The notes beneath the pieces were generated by a model. That model was given only the letters and a program-made list of their open reading frames with translations, was not told the origin of the DNA and ran no database searches. A stretch of 64,000 bases of DNA, taken from NCBI GenBank assembly GCA_009838075.1, contig VXSG01000111.1, positions 1 through 64,000 on the forward strand. Reading direction: 5' to 3'. The position numbers and the translations under genes are program-made. This document shows positions 55,131-64,000 of the stretch, piece after piece. Position 1 is the stretch's first letter. The number at the start of each line of letters is the position of its first letter. The stretch comes from Boseongicola sp. SB0665_bin_10 (GTDB lineage: Bacteria; Pseudomonadota; Alphaproteobacteria; Rhodobacterales; Rhodobacteraceae).

Positions 55131-57230
55131 ATGCCTTCGCCGCCCGCCCTCCGCCTTGCGATCGATATCGGTGGAACCTTTACGGACACCGTCCTCGTCG
55201 ACGGTGGCGGGCGGATCCTGGCAACGGCCAAGACCCCGACAACTCCGCCCGAACCGGCGCTCGGCGCACTTGAGGGCGCCCGTCATGCCCTGATTGCGGC
55301 CTCGGCGGCCTGGGACGAAATCGGCGGCTTCATCCACGGCACCACGCTTGCCACCAATGCGCTGATCGAACGCCGGGGCGCGAGGGTCGGCACGATCACG
55401 ACCGAAGGCTTCCGCGACATCCTCGAAATTGCCTACGAGCGGCGCTACAGCCAGTATGCCATCAATCTCGAAAAGCCTGACCTGATAGTGCCTCGAACGC
55501 GGGCGTTCACCGTGGGCGGGCGCATGAACGCGCGCGGCGAGGAACTCGTTCCGTTCGACGAGGATGCGGTGGCGGCCCTGGCGGGACGGCTGGAGGCCGA
55601 GGGAATCGAGGCCGTCGCCATCTGCCTGCTTCATGCCTACGCGAACCCGAGCCACGAATTGCGGCTGCGCGAGATGCTCCGGATGGCGCTGCCGGAACCG
55701 GTGATTTCGGTCAGCCACGAGGTCAGCCCGGAAGCGCGCGAGTTCGACCGGCTGTGCACCACTGTCGCCAACGCCTACATCCAGCCGCTCATGTCCCGGT
55801 ATCTCGCGGACTTCGAGACGCGCTTCCGGAGCGCGGGACTGGCCTGCCCCATCCTGATGATGACCGCGAGCGGCGGCATGACCACTCTTGAGACCGCCGC
55901 GCGCCTTCCGGTACGGCTGGTCGAATCGGGCCCGGCAGGAGGCGCGATCCTGGCCGCACGGCTCGCCCGCGAGACCGGCGAGGGCAAGGTGGTCTCATTT
56001 GACATGGGCGGCACGACGGCCAAGCTCTGCCTGATCGACGACGGCCAGCCCCGGACCGCCCGGAAATTCGAGATCGCCCGCGCCGAACGGTTCGTCAAGG
56101 GTTCGGGCATGCCGGTCCGAATTCCAGTCATCGAGATGATCGAGATCGGCGCCGGCGGCGGCTCGATCGCCAATGTCGACCGGCTCGGCCGGGTTCGCGT
56201 CGGACCGCAAAGCGCTGGCGCGAACCCGGGACCGGCCGCCTTCGGGAATGGCGGCACGCAGCCGACGGTGACGGATGCCGACATCGTGCAAGGGCTCATT
56301 GCGCCGGACGGCTTCGCCGGGTCCAGCATCAGCTTGAACCCGGGCGCCGCCATGGCGGTGCTGAAATGCAAGGTCGGTGACGCCCTTGGTCTCGATCTTG
56401 ACCGCGCGGCGCTTGCGGTTACCGAGATCGTGGACGAGAACATGGCGGGCGCGGGACGAATGCACGCCGCGGATTCCGGGAGAATCCTTGACGACCGCAC
56501 CATGATCGCCATCGGCGGCAACGGTCCGCTTCATGCCACGCGCCTCGCCCGGCGAACCCGTGTGCGCACCGTTGTCATCCCGAAGAACCCTGGCGTCGGT
56601 TCCGCCGTGGGGTTCCTTCACGCACCGGTGTCCTTCGAAATCGTGCGATCGCGATACACGACGCTCGAGTCTCTCGACGTCGACGCAATCAACGGGTTCT
56701 TCGGAGACATGGCCAATGAGGCACGCACGGTTGTCAGGGCCGGCGCACCGGACGGGCCATTGACCGAGCGCCGGGTGGCATTCATGCGATATCATGGACA
56801 AGGACACGAAATCGAGGTCGCCGTCCCGGCCCGCGACCTGGAACCGACCGATGCGCATGGCCTGCGCAGCGCCTTCGAGGCAGGGTACAGCCGTCAGTTC
56901 AGCCGCACCGTTCCGGACATGAAGATCGAGATCCTGAACTGGGCGTTTCGTCTCGCTTCGGAGGTTCCGGACATCGACCCGGCACATGCCGCGGGGACGC
57001 CGTCCGCGGCAAGTCCCTCGGGATTCCGCATGATCCTCTGCGACGTCTCGGGAGAATGGCGCGAAGCCGCCGTCTACAAACGCGCGGACCTGCACGGCGG
57101 CGCCCGCCTGTCGGGGCCTGCACTGATCACGGAGCCGCAGACAACGACACTCGTGAGCGCGGATTTCGACGCAAGAGTGGACGGGGCGGGGAACATCTGG
57201 ATGACCCGGCAGGACGGAGCATTGCCATGA
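55131..57230 (+). CDS. hyuA: Hydantoinase/oxoprolinase A subunit (HyuA family)
   Basis: A 699-residue ATP-dependent hydantoinase-family large subunit. RLAIDIGGTFTDTVLVDGGG near residue 6 is the N-terminal hydantoinase motif, HGTTLATNALIERRGARVG near residue 66 the ATP-binding strand pair, and VVSFDMGGTTAKLCLIDDG near residue 287 the second sugar-kinase-fold phosphate loop. GAGGGSIANVD near residue 343 is also conserved. With subunit B it would open a cyclic amide (hydantoin, N-methylhydantoin, oxoproline) or carboxylate a ketone, since acetone carboxylases share the fold. The stop overlaps hyuB (ATGA). Confidence 0.92.
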   Translation: MPSPPALRLAIDIGGTFTDTVLVDGGGRILATAKTPTTPPEPALGALEGARHALIAASAAWDEIGGFIHGTTLATNALIERRGARVGTITTEGFRDILEIAYERRYSQYAINLEKPDLIVPRTRAFTVGGRMNARGEELVPFDEDAVAALAGRLEAEGIEAVAICLLHAYANPSHELRLREMLRMALPEPVISVSHEVSPEAREFDRLCTTVANAYIQPLMSRYLADFETRFRSAGLACPILMMTASGGMTTLETAARLPVRLVESGPAGGAILAARLARETGEGKVVSFDMGGTTAKLCLIDDGQPRTARKFEIARAERFVKGSGMPVRIPVIEMIEIGAGGGSIANVDRLGRVRVGPQSAGANPGPAAFGNGGTQPTVTDADIVQGLIAPDGFAGSSISLNPGAAMAVLKCKVGDALGLDLDRAALAVTEIVDENMAGAGRMHAADSGRILDDRTMIAIGGNGPLHATRLARRTRVRTVVIPKNPGVGSAVGFLHAPVSFEIVRSRYTTLESLDVDAINGFFGDMANEARTVVRAGAPDGPLTERRVAFMRYHGQGHEIEVAVPARDLEPTDAHGLRSAFEAGYSRQFSRTVPDMKIEILNWAFRLASEVPDIDPAHAAGTPSAASPSGFRMILCDVSGEWREAAVYKRADLHGGARLSGPALITEPQTTTLVSADFDARVDGAGNIWMTRQDGALP

Positions 57231-58876
57231 CGGCGGACAACACGCGCCTCCAGGTTCTTTGGGACAGGCTGCTCGCCGTGGTCGAGGAGCAGGGCCAGAT
57301 TCTCGTCCGCGCCGCCTTCAGCCCGATCGTGCGCGAATGCGGCGACATATCGGCCGGAATCTTCGATGCTGAAGGCCGGATGCTCGCCCAGGCCGTGACC
57401 GGCACGCCCGGGCACGTGAACACGATGGCAATGGCCGTGAAAACTCTCCGCGCCCGCTTTCCGTCACAGGATATGCGCCCCGGGGACATCTACATGACCA
57501 ACGATCCCTGGATCGCGTCCGGTCACCTGAACGACTTTCTCCTGATGATGCCGATCATCCATGCGGGCCGCCTCGCGGGATTCACCGCCTGCACGTCGCA
57601 TCTCGTGGACCTCGGCGGACAGGGCATGGGACCCGAGGGATCGGACATCCAGGACGAAGGTCTCCTGATACCGCCCTGCAAGCTGGTGGCGGCGGGCGAG
57701 GTGAACGCCCTCCTGCTCGACATCGTGAAGGCGAACTCGCGTGAACCGATCGCCAACGAGGGCGACATCTACGCGCTGATCGCCTGCTGCGAGGCCGGCG
57801 CGGCGCGGGTTTGCCAGGCGATGGACGAATTTGGCCTCACCGACCTCCGGGAACTCTCGCGCTACATCGTCGAGACCTCGCGCCGGGGAACGCGCGACAT
57901 CCTGGCGAAGCTGCCGAAGGGGACATGGAACAACGCCATGACCGTGGATGGCTACGACCGCCCGCTGACGCTGCGGGCCGCCCTCACGATTGCGGAGGAC
58001 CATGTGCTGGTCGACTTTGCCGGCACCGACCCCTGCGCTCGGAAGGGCATCAACGTTCCGCTGAACTACGCAACGGCATACACGGTCTTCGCCCTTCGCT
58101 GCATCATCGGCCCCGACATCCCCAACAATGACGGCTCGCTCGAACCCTTCCGGGTCACGGGACCGCCGGGCTGCATACTGAATGCCAGGCCGCCATCCCC
58201 GGTCGCGATGCGCCATGCGCTCGGGCAGATGACGCCCGACCTGGTCTTCGGGTGCCTGGCGCAGGCACTTCCCGACATGGTCCCCGCCGAGGGCGCGTCC
58301 TGCATGTATGACCTCCCGCTTCGGCATGCACCGGAAGCGGCGGGACGGGGGGACGTCCAGTTTGCCCTGGAACTCGTCTTCAACGGCGGAACGGGCGCGC
58401 GGCCGACCCGGGACGGCCTGTCGGCCACGGCGTTTCCGAGCGGTGTCTGGGGCAGCCAGGTGGAAACCACCGAATCGGTGGCGCCGGTCCTGTTTCACCG
58501 CCGCGAACTGCGCAGGGATTCCGGCGGTCCCGGCCGGATGCGCGGCGGGCTCGGGCAGCGAATCGAGATCAGCCCGGCGCTGAACCAGGACTTGCTCCTG
58601 TTCCTCTCCGTCGAACGGGTCAGGAACCCGGCACGCGGTCGCAGCGAAGGCCTGGAAGGCGCACCGGGGCGCATCCGGATCGGCGAAGAGGGGCCGGAAC
58701 TCTCCGGCAAGGGCGTGGTTCGCATCAGGGCCGGCGAGCGCCTGATCTTCGAAACCCCGGGCGGGGGCGGGTTCGGGGCTCCCGAACAGCGTCCGCCCGC
58801 CATGCTCGAACGCGACGTGCAGGCCGGGCTTGTCAGTCCGGATGCCGCGCGACATGTCTACGGACGGTCCCCATGA
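57227..58876 (+). CDS. hyuB: Hydantoinase B subunit (HyuB family)
   Basis: A 549-residue small-subunit partner of HyuA. RECGDISAGIFDAEGRMLAQ near residue 32, then GHVNTMAMAV, and PGDIYMTNDPWIASGHLNDF near residue 86 (metal-site aspartate and histidine) are family hallmarks; HLVDLGGQGMGPEGSDIQDE follows. The glycine-rich GGPGRMRGGLGQRIE near residue 430 and FETPGGGGFGAP at the end are also conserved. Both ends overlap neighbouring genes by 4 bp, so A and B subunits are made together. Confidence 0.92.
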   Translation: MTADNTRLQVLWDRLLAVVEEQGQILVRAAFSPIVRECGDISAGIFDAEGRMLAQAVTGTPGHVNTMAMAVKTLRARFPSQDMRPGDIYMTNDPWIASGHLNDFLLMMPIIHAGRLAGFTACTSHLVDLGGQGMGPEGSDIQDEGLLIPPCKLVAAGEVNALLLDIVKANSREPIANEGDIYALIACCEAGAARVCQAMDEFGLTDLRELSRYIVETSRRGTRDILAKLPKGTWNNAMTVDGYDRPLTLRAALTIAEDHVLVDFAGTDPCARKGINVPLNYATAYTVFALRCIIGPDIPNNDGSLEPFRVTGPPGCILNARPPSPVAMRHALGQMTPDLVFGCLAQALPDMVPAEGASCMYDLPLRHAPEAAGRGDVQFALELVFNGGTGARPTRDGLSATAFPSGVWGSQVETTESVAPVLFHRRELRRDSGGPGRMRGGLGQRIEISPALNQDLLLFLSVERVRNPARGRSEGLEGAPGRIRIGEEGPELSGKGVVRIRAGERLIFETPGGGGFGAPEQRPPAMLERDVQAGLVSPDAARHVYGRSP

Positions 58877-59955
58877 CCCGTGCGCGGAAGCATGTCGCGG
58901 CGATGGCGCCCTACGCGCTGGCAGACCTTGGAGGGACGGACGGCCGTCCCGCACCGTCGCTGGCGCAAAACGAGAGCTTCCGCCCGCCTTGCCCCGGCAC
59001 TTTCGAAGCGGTCGTGGCGGCCATGGCCGATGCGGCGCTGTACCCTGATCCGGACTGGACCGAACTGCGCTCGATGATTGCAACGCGGCACGGCGTAGAG
59101 CCGGACTCGATTCTTTGCGGCAGCGGCTCGCTCGAACTGATCGGCTGCCTGGCACGCGCGTTCGCCGGTCCGAACCGCGCGGCTCTCGCACCGGCACATG
59201 CCTATCCGTATTTCCGCAGCGCGGCGCAGGCAAGCGAGGCCCGGTTCGACACGGCGCCGGAATCCGACCGCACGGCGTCGGCAGACGCCCTTCTCGAAGC
59301 CGTTCGGCCGGACACCGGCTGCGTCTTCCTCGCCAATCCCGGCAACCCGACCGGCACCCGCATCCCGGCAGCGGAGGTCCGCCGCCTTCGGCGCGGTCTC
59401 CGCGAAGACATCCTGCTCGTCGTTGACGAGGCCTACGGCGAATTCGCCGACCATCTCGATGCGCCCGTCTTCGACATGGCCGCGGCAGGGAACACGGTCA
59501 TCCTGCGCACGTTTTCCAAGGCGTACGGGTTGGCGGGCTGCCGCGTGGGATGGGGCACGTTTCCGAAAGGGATTGCGGTCGAGGTCCGAAAGGTCCTGAA
59601 CCCCGGCAACGTCTCCGCCATCTCGCAGGCTGCCGCGCGGGCCGCGCTGCGGGACGATGCCTACATGCGCGAGACCTGTGCGCTGGTCGCCGCGCGACGC
59701 GACCAGGCGGCCAGGAAACTGGCCATGCTGGGCATTCGCTGCCATTCCAGCTTCGCCAACTTCCTTCTCCTGGATCTTGAGACGCAGGAACGCGCACGTT
59801 CCGCCGAGACGCGTCTCCGATCCGGCGGTGCCGTCCTGCGCGCGCAAGGCGCCGCGGCCCTTCCTCACTGCCTTCGCATGACGATCGGTCCGGAAAGGGA
59901 ACTGGACAATGCCGTCTGCCTGCTTGAGACATGGATCGGGGAAAGCATGCCATGA
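58873..59955 (+). CDS. PLP-dependent class I/II aminotransferase, HisC-like
   Basis: A 360-residue fold-type I aminotransferase. SLAQNESFRPPCP near residue 29 is the N-terminal substrate region, FLANPGNPTGTRIP near residue 151 the PLP-ring contact, VVDEAYGEF near residue 179 the pyridine-nitrogen aspartate, and TFSKAYGLAGCRVGW near residue 214 the Schiff-base lysine. It resembles histidinol-phosphate aminotransferases but its place in a hydantoinase operon points to a catabolic amine or amino-acid substrate. Coupled by ATGA overlaps on both sides. Confidence 0.88.
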   Translation: MTRARKHVAAMAPYALADLGGTDGRPAPSLAQNESFRPPCPGTFEAVVAAMADAALYPDPDWTELRSMIATRHGVEPDSILCGSGSLELIGCLARAFAGPNRAALAPAHAYPYFRSAAQASEARFDTAPESDRTASADALLEAVRPDTGCVFLANPGNPTGTRIPAAEVRRLRRGLREDILLVVDEAYGEFADHLDAPVFDMAAAGNTVILRTFSKAYGLAGCRVGWGTFPKGIAVEVRKVLNPGNVSAISQAAARAALRDDAYMRETCALVAARRDQAARKLAMLGIRCHSSFANFLLLDLETQERARSAETRLRSGGAVLRAQGAAALPHCLRMTIGPERELDNAVCLLETWIGESMP

Positions 59956-60695
59956 CACCGTCCCGCGGACGAGCCCGGCTGGGCCTTCTCGTCCCCTTCA
60001 CGAACACGAATCTCGAGCCGGACATGACACTCATGTGCCCTCCGGGCGTCTCCGTCCACACGGCCCGTCTTGGAGGCTATGACGCGGAGCGGATACCTGA
60101 CGAGTCCCAGATGCAGGGGCTCGGCGCATCGGACATCGACGAACCGCTCCGCCTGCTCATGGGCGTCAGGCCCGATGTCATCCTGTATGGCTGCACTTCG
60201 GCAACGCTTGCACACGGGACCGAATTCGACAGGAAGCTCGCGGCCCGCTCCAGGTCCGCAAGCGGCGCAGAGACGGTGACGGCGGCGGGCGCCCTCGTCT
60301 CAGCACTCAAGTCGCTGGATGCCAGGAAGGTCGGCCTTGCCTCGCCTTACGTTCCGGCAATCAACGACATGGCCGTTGCGTTCCTTGCCGAGGCAGGTAT
60401 CGAAACGGTCCGGAGATCAGAGGTCGCGGAACCGCTCAGCAACGAGGAACAGGGCGCGATGACTCCCGACGAGGTCCTTGCCTCGGGGATCCGCGCCGAC
60501 CATGACGATGCGGATGCCGTAGTTCTCTCCTGCACGGACATGCGCAGCGTCGAATCCGTCGCGCGGCTTGAACAGGCCCTTGGCAAGCCGGCGATATGTT
60601 CAAACCAAGCCATGATGCACGAGGCGCTCCGCCGCCTTGGCATCGACGATCCCGTTGCGGGATTCGGCATGCTTCTCGAAAGGCCCCGCACATGA
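59952..60695 (+). CDS. Asp/Glu racemase-superfamily isomerase (maleate isomerase-like)
   Basis: A 247-residue protein of the family containing maleate cis-trans isomerase and arylmalonate decarboxylase. Two catalytic cysteines are visible: YGCTSATLAHG near residue 80 and VLSCTDMRSVE near residue 194. LGLLVPFTNTNLEPDM at residue 11 is the substrate-carboxylate loop. It could isomerise a cis-dicarboxylate or racemise a carbamoyl amino acid or hydantoin; hydantoin racemases belong to the same superfamily, which fits the operon. ATG at 59952 overlaps the aminotransferase stop. Confidence 0.85.
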   Translation: MTPSRGRARLGLLVPFTNTNLEPDMTLMCPPGVSVHTARLGGYDAERIPDESQMQGLGASDIDEPLRLLMGVRPDVILYGCTSATLAHGTEFDRKLAARSRSASGAETVTAAGALVSALKSLDARKVGLASPYVPAINDMAVAFLAEAGIETVRRSEVAEPLSNEEQGAMTPDEVLASGIRADHDDADAVVLSCTDMRSVESVARLEQALGKPAICSNQAMMHEALRRLGIDDPVAGFGMLLERPRT

Positions 60696-62029
60696 TCTTC
60701 AACGATCTCGCAGAGTTCGTGCTTGGCGCGCCCGACGTGCCGGAAAGCGCGCTCGACCACACGGCCACGCTGCTCGTTGACACGCTCGGAGTCACGGCGG
60801 GATCCGCACGCCTTGACGCCGCCCGCATCGCCCGCGACCACGCGGTGCGGTTTCATGCGGCGGGCACGCCCACCGAGGCGGCCACCCTTCTCTTCGACGG
60901 CCGCAAGGCCTCGATTCCGGGCGCCGCCTTCGCGGCCGCGACGCAGACGGACAACCTTGACGCCCATGACGGCTTCAACCCGGCCAAGGGCCATATCGGC
61001 TGTGCCGTCGTGCCCGCGCTTTGCGCGCTGGCCGAGAGCGAGCCCGCGCTTTCGGCCAGCGACGCACTCACCGCACTTGCGGTTTCCTACGAGGTCGCCG
61101 CCCGCGCCGCGCTGTCGCTCCATGCGACCGTCAGCGACTACCACACGTCCGGGGCCTGGAACGCGCTCGGCGTCGCGGCGCTCGGCGCGCGGCTGCGGCA
61201 CCTTGACGCAGACCGCCTGCGGCAGGCGCTCGGAATCGCCGAATACCACGGACCGCGCAGCCAGATGATGCGCGAAATCGCGAATCCGACCATGCTGCAT
61301 GACGGCTCCGGCATGGGTGCATTCGTGGGCCTCACGGCGGTGCTGCTCGCGGAGGATGGGTTTGAGGGCGCCCCGGCCGTCACCGTCGAAGCCGAAGAGG
61401 TCGCTGAATGCTGGAGCGATCTCGGCCAGCGCTGGACCGTCGAGCGAAATTACGTCAAGCCCTATCCGGTCTGCCGATGGGCGCATGCAGCAATCGACGC
61501 CCTCGGCCAGCTCATGGAGGAACACGGGTTCGCCGCGCATGACGTTTCCGCCATCGACGTGAACACGTTTGCCGAAGCGGCGGCGCTGTTTCCCGGCATG
61601 CCGGACACCACGTCGCATGCCCAGTACTCCCTTGCCTTCGCGCTCGGCGCGCTGCTCGTTCACGGCAAGATCGGACCGGACCAGGTGACCGGCAAGGCCT
61701 TGTCGGACCCTGGCATCGCGACCGTTGTCGGAATGATCCGGGTGTCCGAGGCGCCCCGCCACTCGGCGCGATTCCCGGAAGGCCGCTGGTCCGACGTCAC
61801 GGTTTGCCTGTCCGACGGTCGCTCGCTGTCTTCGGGGGATGTCAATGCGAAGGGCGGCCCGGAAGCACCCCTGCCCCGCGATGCCGTCAAGGCGAAGTTC
61901 CTTGAAATGGCGAGCGGCCTTGGCCGCGACCGCGCGACGGCAATCTGGGACATGCGCGACCGCCTGACCGAGCCGGGAGCCAGGTTCGCCGACCTGTTGC
62001 AGCTCCTCCACGCGCGTCCGGGAACATGA
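60692..62029 (+). CDS. MmgE/PrpD family protein
   Basis: A 445-residue protein of the MmgE/PrpD family (2-methylcitrate dehydratase, iminodisuccinate epimerase and related enzymes). The N-terminal helical domain has LLVDTLGVTAGSARLDAARI near residue 28 and AATQTDNLDAHDGFN near residue 87; the C-terminal lid has RNYVKPYPVCRWAHAAIDAL near residue 253. It acts on a branched di- or tricarboxylate or an imino-diacid. The specific reaction in this operon is unknown. ATGA overlaps at both ends. Confidence 0.85.
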   Translation: MIFNDLAEFVLGAPDVPESALDHTATLLVDTLGVTAGSARLDAARIARDHAVRFHAAGTPTEAATLLFDGRKASIPGAAFAAATQTDNLDAHDGFNPAKGHIGCAVVPALCALAESEPALSASDALTALAVSYEVAARAALSLHATVSDYHTSGAWNALGVAALGARLRHLDADRLRQALGIAEYHGPRSQMMREIANPTMLHDGSGMGAFVGLTAVLLAEDGFEGAPAVTVEAEEVAECWSDLGQRWTVERNYVKPYPVCRWAHAAIDALGQLMEEHGFAAHDVSAIDVNTFAEAAALFPGMPDTTSHAQYSLAFALGALLVHGKIGPDQVTGKALSDPGIATVVGMIRVSEAPRHSARFPEGRWSDVTVCLSDGRSLSSGDVNAKGGPEAPLPRDAVKAKFLEMASGLGRDRATAIWDMRDRLTEPGARFADLLQLLHARPGT

Positions 62030-62994
62030 CCGCGGAGCCCCGCATCCTCCTGCACAACGACGCCACCGCCAGGCATGCGGACAGGCTGCGGTCCGCGTTT
62101 CCCCGTTGCGACGTGGCGGAATGCACAACCTACGAGAACGTGCCAGGCATGATCCGGCAGTTCAGGCCGGACGTGGTCTTCACGATCCGGTTCGCGGGCA
62201 GCCAGGGCTTTCCCCGCGATGCCATGCTGGCGTCGGGCGGTCCGCGCTGGATCGCGAACGGCGGCGTGGGAACGGACCATTTCGGGCAATGGGATCCGGC
62301 TTGCACGACGATCACCAACGCCGCCGGCGTGGCGGCCGACATGATGGCGGAGTACATGCTGGGCGGCTTCCTCCACTTCACCCTCGACATCGAGGGACTT
62401 CGCCAGGACAAGGCGGGCCGCATCTGGCGCGCGCGCAACATGGTGCCGCTCAAGGGCAAGACGCTCCTGATCGTCGGACTCGGGCATACCGGGCGTGCGC
62501 TTGCCAAAAGGTCCAGGGCCCTTGGCATGCGCGTGGTCGGCGTGCGCTCGCGGCCGCAAGCCGACGAATGCGTCGACATCGTCGGCGGTCCGGACGACCT
62601 CCCCGGATTCCTGCAGGACGCCGACTGCATCGCCATCTGCGCGCCGCTCACGCCGGCAACCCGTGGCATGATCGCTGGGGCCGAGATCGCCGCGATGAAA
62701 CCGGGCGTGCTCCTTGCCGATGTCTCTCGCGGGGGCATCGTGGACCAGGCGGCCCTGGCGGGAGCCCTTGCCTCCGGCCATGTCGCCGGCGCCGCGCTCG
62801 ACGTGTTCGAGACCGAGCCCCTGCCGACGGACAGCCCGCTCTGGGACCTGGACAGCCTGATCGTCTCGCCGCACTGCTCATCGGTCTATGATGGCTGGGA
62901 GGACGCGTCGTTCGACCTCTTCCTTGACAACCTCGACAGATGGATTGCCGGAAGGCCGCTCCAGAACGTCGTCGATCCGGAGCGCGGCTATTGA
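62026..62994 (+). CDS. D-2-hydroxyacid dehydrogenase family protein
   Basis: A 322-residue NAD(P)-dependent dehydrogenase. The nucleotide motif GKTLLIVGLGHTGRALAKR lies near residue 142; the catalytic triad is in DVSRGGIVDQ (arginine, near residue 233), FETEPLPTDSPLW (glutamate, near residue 262) and VSPHCSSVYDGW (histidine, near residue 284). It would interconvert a 2-oxoacid, perhaps produced by the aminotransferase, and a 2-hydroxyacid. Overlaps PrpD by 4 bp. Confidence 0.9.
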   Translation: MTAEPRILLHNDATARHADRLRSAFPRCDVAECTTYENVPGMIRQFRPDVVFTIRFAGSQGFPRDAMLASGGPRWIANGGVGTDHFGQWDPACTTITNAAGVAADMMAEYMLGGFLHFTLDIEGLRQDKAGRIWRARNMVPLKGKTLLIVGLGHTGRALAKRSRALGMRVVGVRSRPQADECVDIVGGPDDLPGFLQDADCIAICAPLTPATRGMIAGAEIAAMKPGVLLADVSRGGIVDQAALAGALASGHVAGAALDVFETEPLPTDSPLWDLDSLIVSPHCSSVYDGWEDASFDLFLDNLDRWIAGRPLQNVVDPERGY

Positions 62995-64000
62995 CCGGAA
63001 CCGCCCCAAGGCATCGGATCGCCATCGCCGGATTTCAGCACGAGACCAACAGTTTCGGCTACGGAACGGCAGGCATGACGGAATTCGAAATGGCGGATTC
63101 CTGGCCCGCCCTCGTTGAAGGCGATGCAGTGCGCGATGGCACGCGCGGCCTGAACCTGCCGATCGCCGGATTCATCGAGGCGGCGGAGGCGTCCGAAAGG
63201 ATTGAGCTCCATCCCGTCCTTTGGTGTTCCGCCGAGCCGTCCGGTCCTGTCACCGACCACGCGTTCGAGACGATCACGGCACGCATCCTTGACGGCATCG
63301 GCAGGGCCGCGCCGCTGGACGGCCTGTATCTTGATCTCCACGGCGCGATGATCACCGCAAGCCACGATGACGGCGAGGGCGAGCTGCTCCGCCGCATCCG
63401 TGCGCGGCTTGGTCCCGACCTGCCGATCGCCGTCAGCCTTGACATGCATGCGAACGTCACGAGGGACATGGTCCGTCACGCCAGCTCGATCAGCATCTTT
63501 CGCACCTACCCGCACCTCGACATGGGCCAGACTGGCGCCCGCGCCCTGTCCCGCCTGCTGCGCCTGCTCGAAGGCGAGCGGCCCGCGACAGCGTTTCGGC
63601 AGCTGCCCTACATCATCCCAATGCATGCCCAGTACACGGGTTCCGATCCCATGCGCAGGCTCTGCGGACTTGCGACCGAGATGTCGCGTGGAGCCATGGA
63701 TGTCGAACTCGCCGCCGGGTTCACCGGTGGCGACATCGCCGACTCCGGCCCCTCGCTGCTTGCCAGCGCCGTTGATCGCGCCAAGGCCGAAGCCGCGGCC
63801 GACGCGCTTCTCGAAGAGGCGCTCGCCGTCGAACCCGAATTCGACTGCACGCTCCTCACGCCCGAGGAAGCCGTGGAAGCCGCGCTGGCGCTTCCTCCCG
63901 GCTGGCCCGTCACGATCGCCGACGTGCAGGACAACCCCGGCGGCGGCGCGTCATCGGACACGACCGGACTTCTCAAGACGCTCCTGAACGCCCGGGGAAG
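62991..64000 (+). CDS. M81 family metallopeptidase (MlrC-like), 3' end outside window
   Basis: The first 336 residues of an M81/MlrC-type zinc protein. AIAGFQHETNSFGYG near residue 12, LYLDLHGAMITASHDDGEGE near residue 108, SLDMHANVT near residue 148 and ADVQDNPGGGASSDTTGLL near residue 310 are family blocks that supply the metal ligands. MlrC cleaves a linear peptide in microcystin breakdown, but most family members sit in catabolic operons with hydantoinases and have unknown amide substrates. The frame begins with TTG at 62991, overlapping the previous stop (TTGA) in the same way as the ATGA overlaps before it. Confidence 0.88.
   Translation, partial: MTGTAPRHRIAIAGFQHETNSFGYGTAGMTEFEMADSWPALVEGDAVRDGTRGLNLPIAGFIEAAEASERIELHPVLWCSAEPSGPVTDHAFETITARILDGIGRAAPLDGLYLDLHGAMITASHDDGEGELLRRIRARLGPDLPIAVSLDMHANVTRDMVRHASSISIFRTYPHLDMGQTGARALSRLLRLLEGERPATAFRQLPYIIPMHAQYTGSDPMRRLCGLATEMSRGAMDVELAAGFTGGDIADSGPSLLASAVDRAKAEAAADALLEEALAVEPEFDCTLLTPEEAVEAALALPPGWPVTIADVQDNPGGGASSDTTGLLKTLLNARG

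Overview
This 64 kb window of GC-rich DNA most likely comes from an alphaproteobacterium of the Rhodobacterales (roseobacter) type. The evidence is gene order as well as protein families: the sulfite-assimilation string cysG - DUF2849 - nitrite/sulfite reductase - cysH - DUF934 - ferredoxin reductase beside a divergent Lrp-type regulator, the pyrC - pyrE - dnaB block, and an SMC protein of about 1150 residues. No rRNA, tRNA or CRISPR array was recognised.

Layout. 1-1.2 kb: toxin-antitoxin genes (a higB remnant with higA, then parDE). 1.8-4.9 kb: a translationally coupled valine-degradation operon (acyl-CoA dehydrogenase, 3-hydroxyisobutyryl-CoA hydrolase, 3-hydroxyisobutyrate dehydrogenase). 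5-12.2 kb: a DUF808 membrane protein, the Lrp regulator and the sulfate/sulfite assimilation operon. 12.4-18.5 kb: infC with an ATC start, gcdH, pyrC, pyrE and dnaB. 19-36.9 kb: mostly housekeeping genes, including a Fic protein with a large palindromic control region, rsmD, a flavoprotein reductase, peroxiredoxin, a ridA-GDPD-FemAB-phhB operon, mlaA/mlaC, a split mnmC pair, an IstB/PhzF in-frame chimera, rpe and smc. 37-37.6 kb: brnTA with a nonsense codon in brnT.

The accessory half starts near 37.8 kb. A minus-strand operon (45.5 to 37.9 kb) carries a XRE-cupin regulator, two 815-residue FAD/GcvT demethylating dehydrogenases, a small flavin-binding protein and a non-pyrrolysine MttB-family methyltransferase. 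This looks like a pathway that strips N-methyl groups from a quaternary or tertiary amine and passes the carbon to tetrahydrofolate. Between 46 and 52.2 kb lies a worn region: a frameshifted antitoxin/PIN-toxin pair, an HU/IHF remnant, a short RTX-repeat protein with a Sec signal, an autotransporter whose passenger carries Cache-type sensory domains, and a decayed TnpB transposon gene. From 52.4 kb to the end, on the plus strand, a third FAD/GcvT dehydrogenase precedes a tightly overlapping operon of hyuA, hyuB, aminotransferase, Asp/Glu-racemase-like isomerase, MmgE/PrpD, D-2-hydroxyacid dehydrogenase and M81 metallopeptidase. The operon runs off the window and probably degrades a cyclic amide or N-methylated heterocycle.

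The best candidates for undescribed biology are the Cache-domain autotransporter, the seven-gene hydantoinase operon with its demethylase partners, the IstB-PhzF fusion and the Fic control region. The many broken toxin-antitoxin modules (higB, brnT, DUF7662/PIN) show ongoing gene decay.
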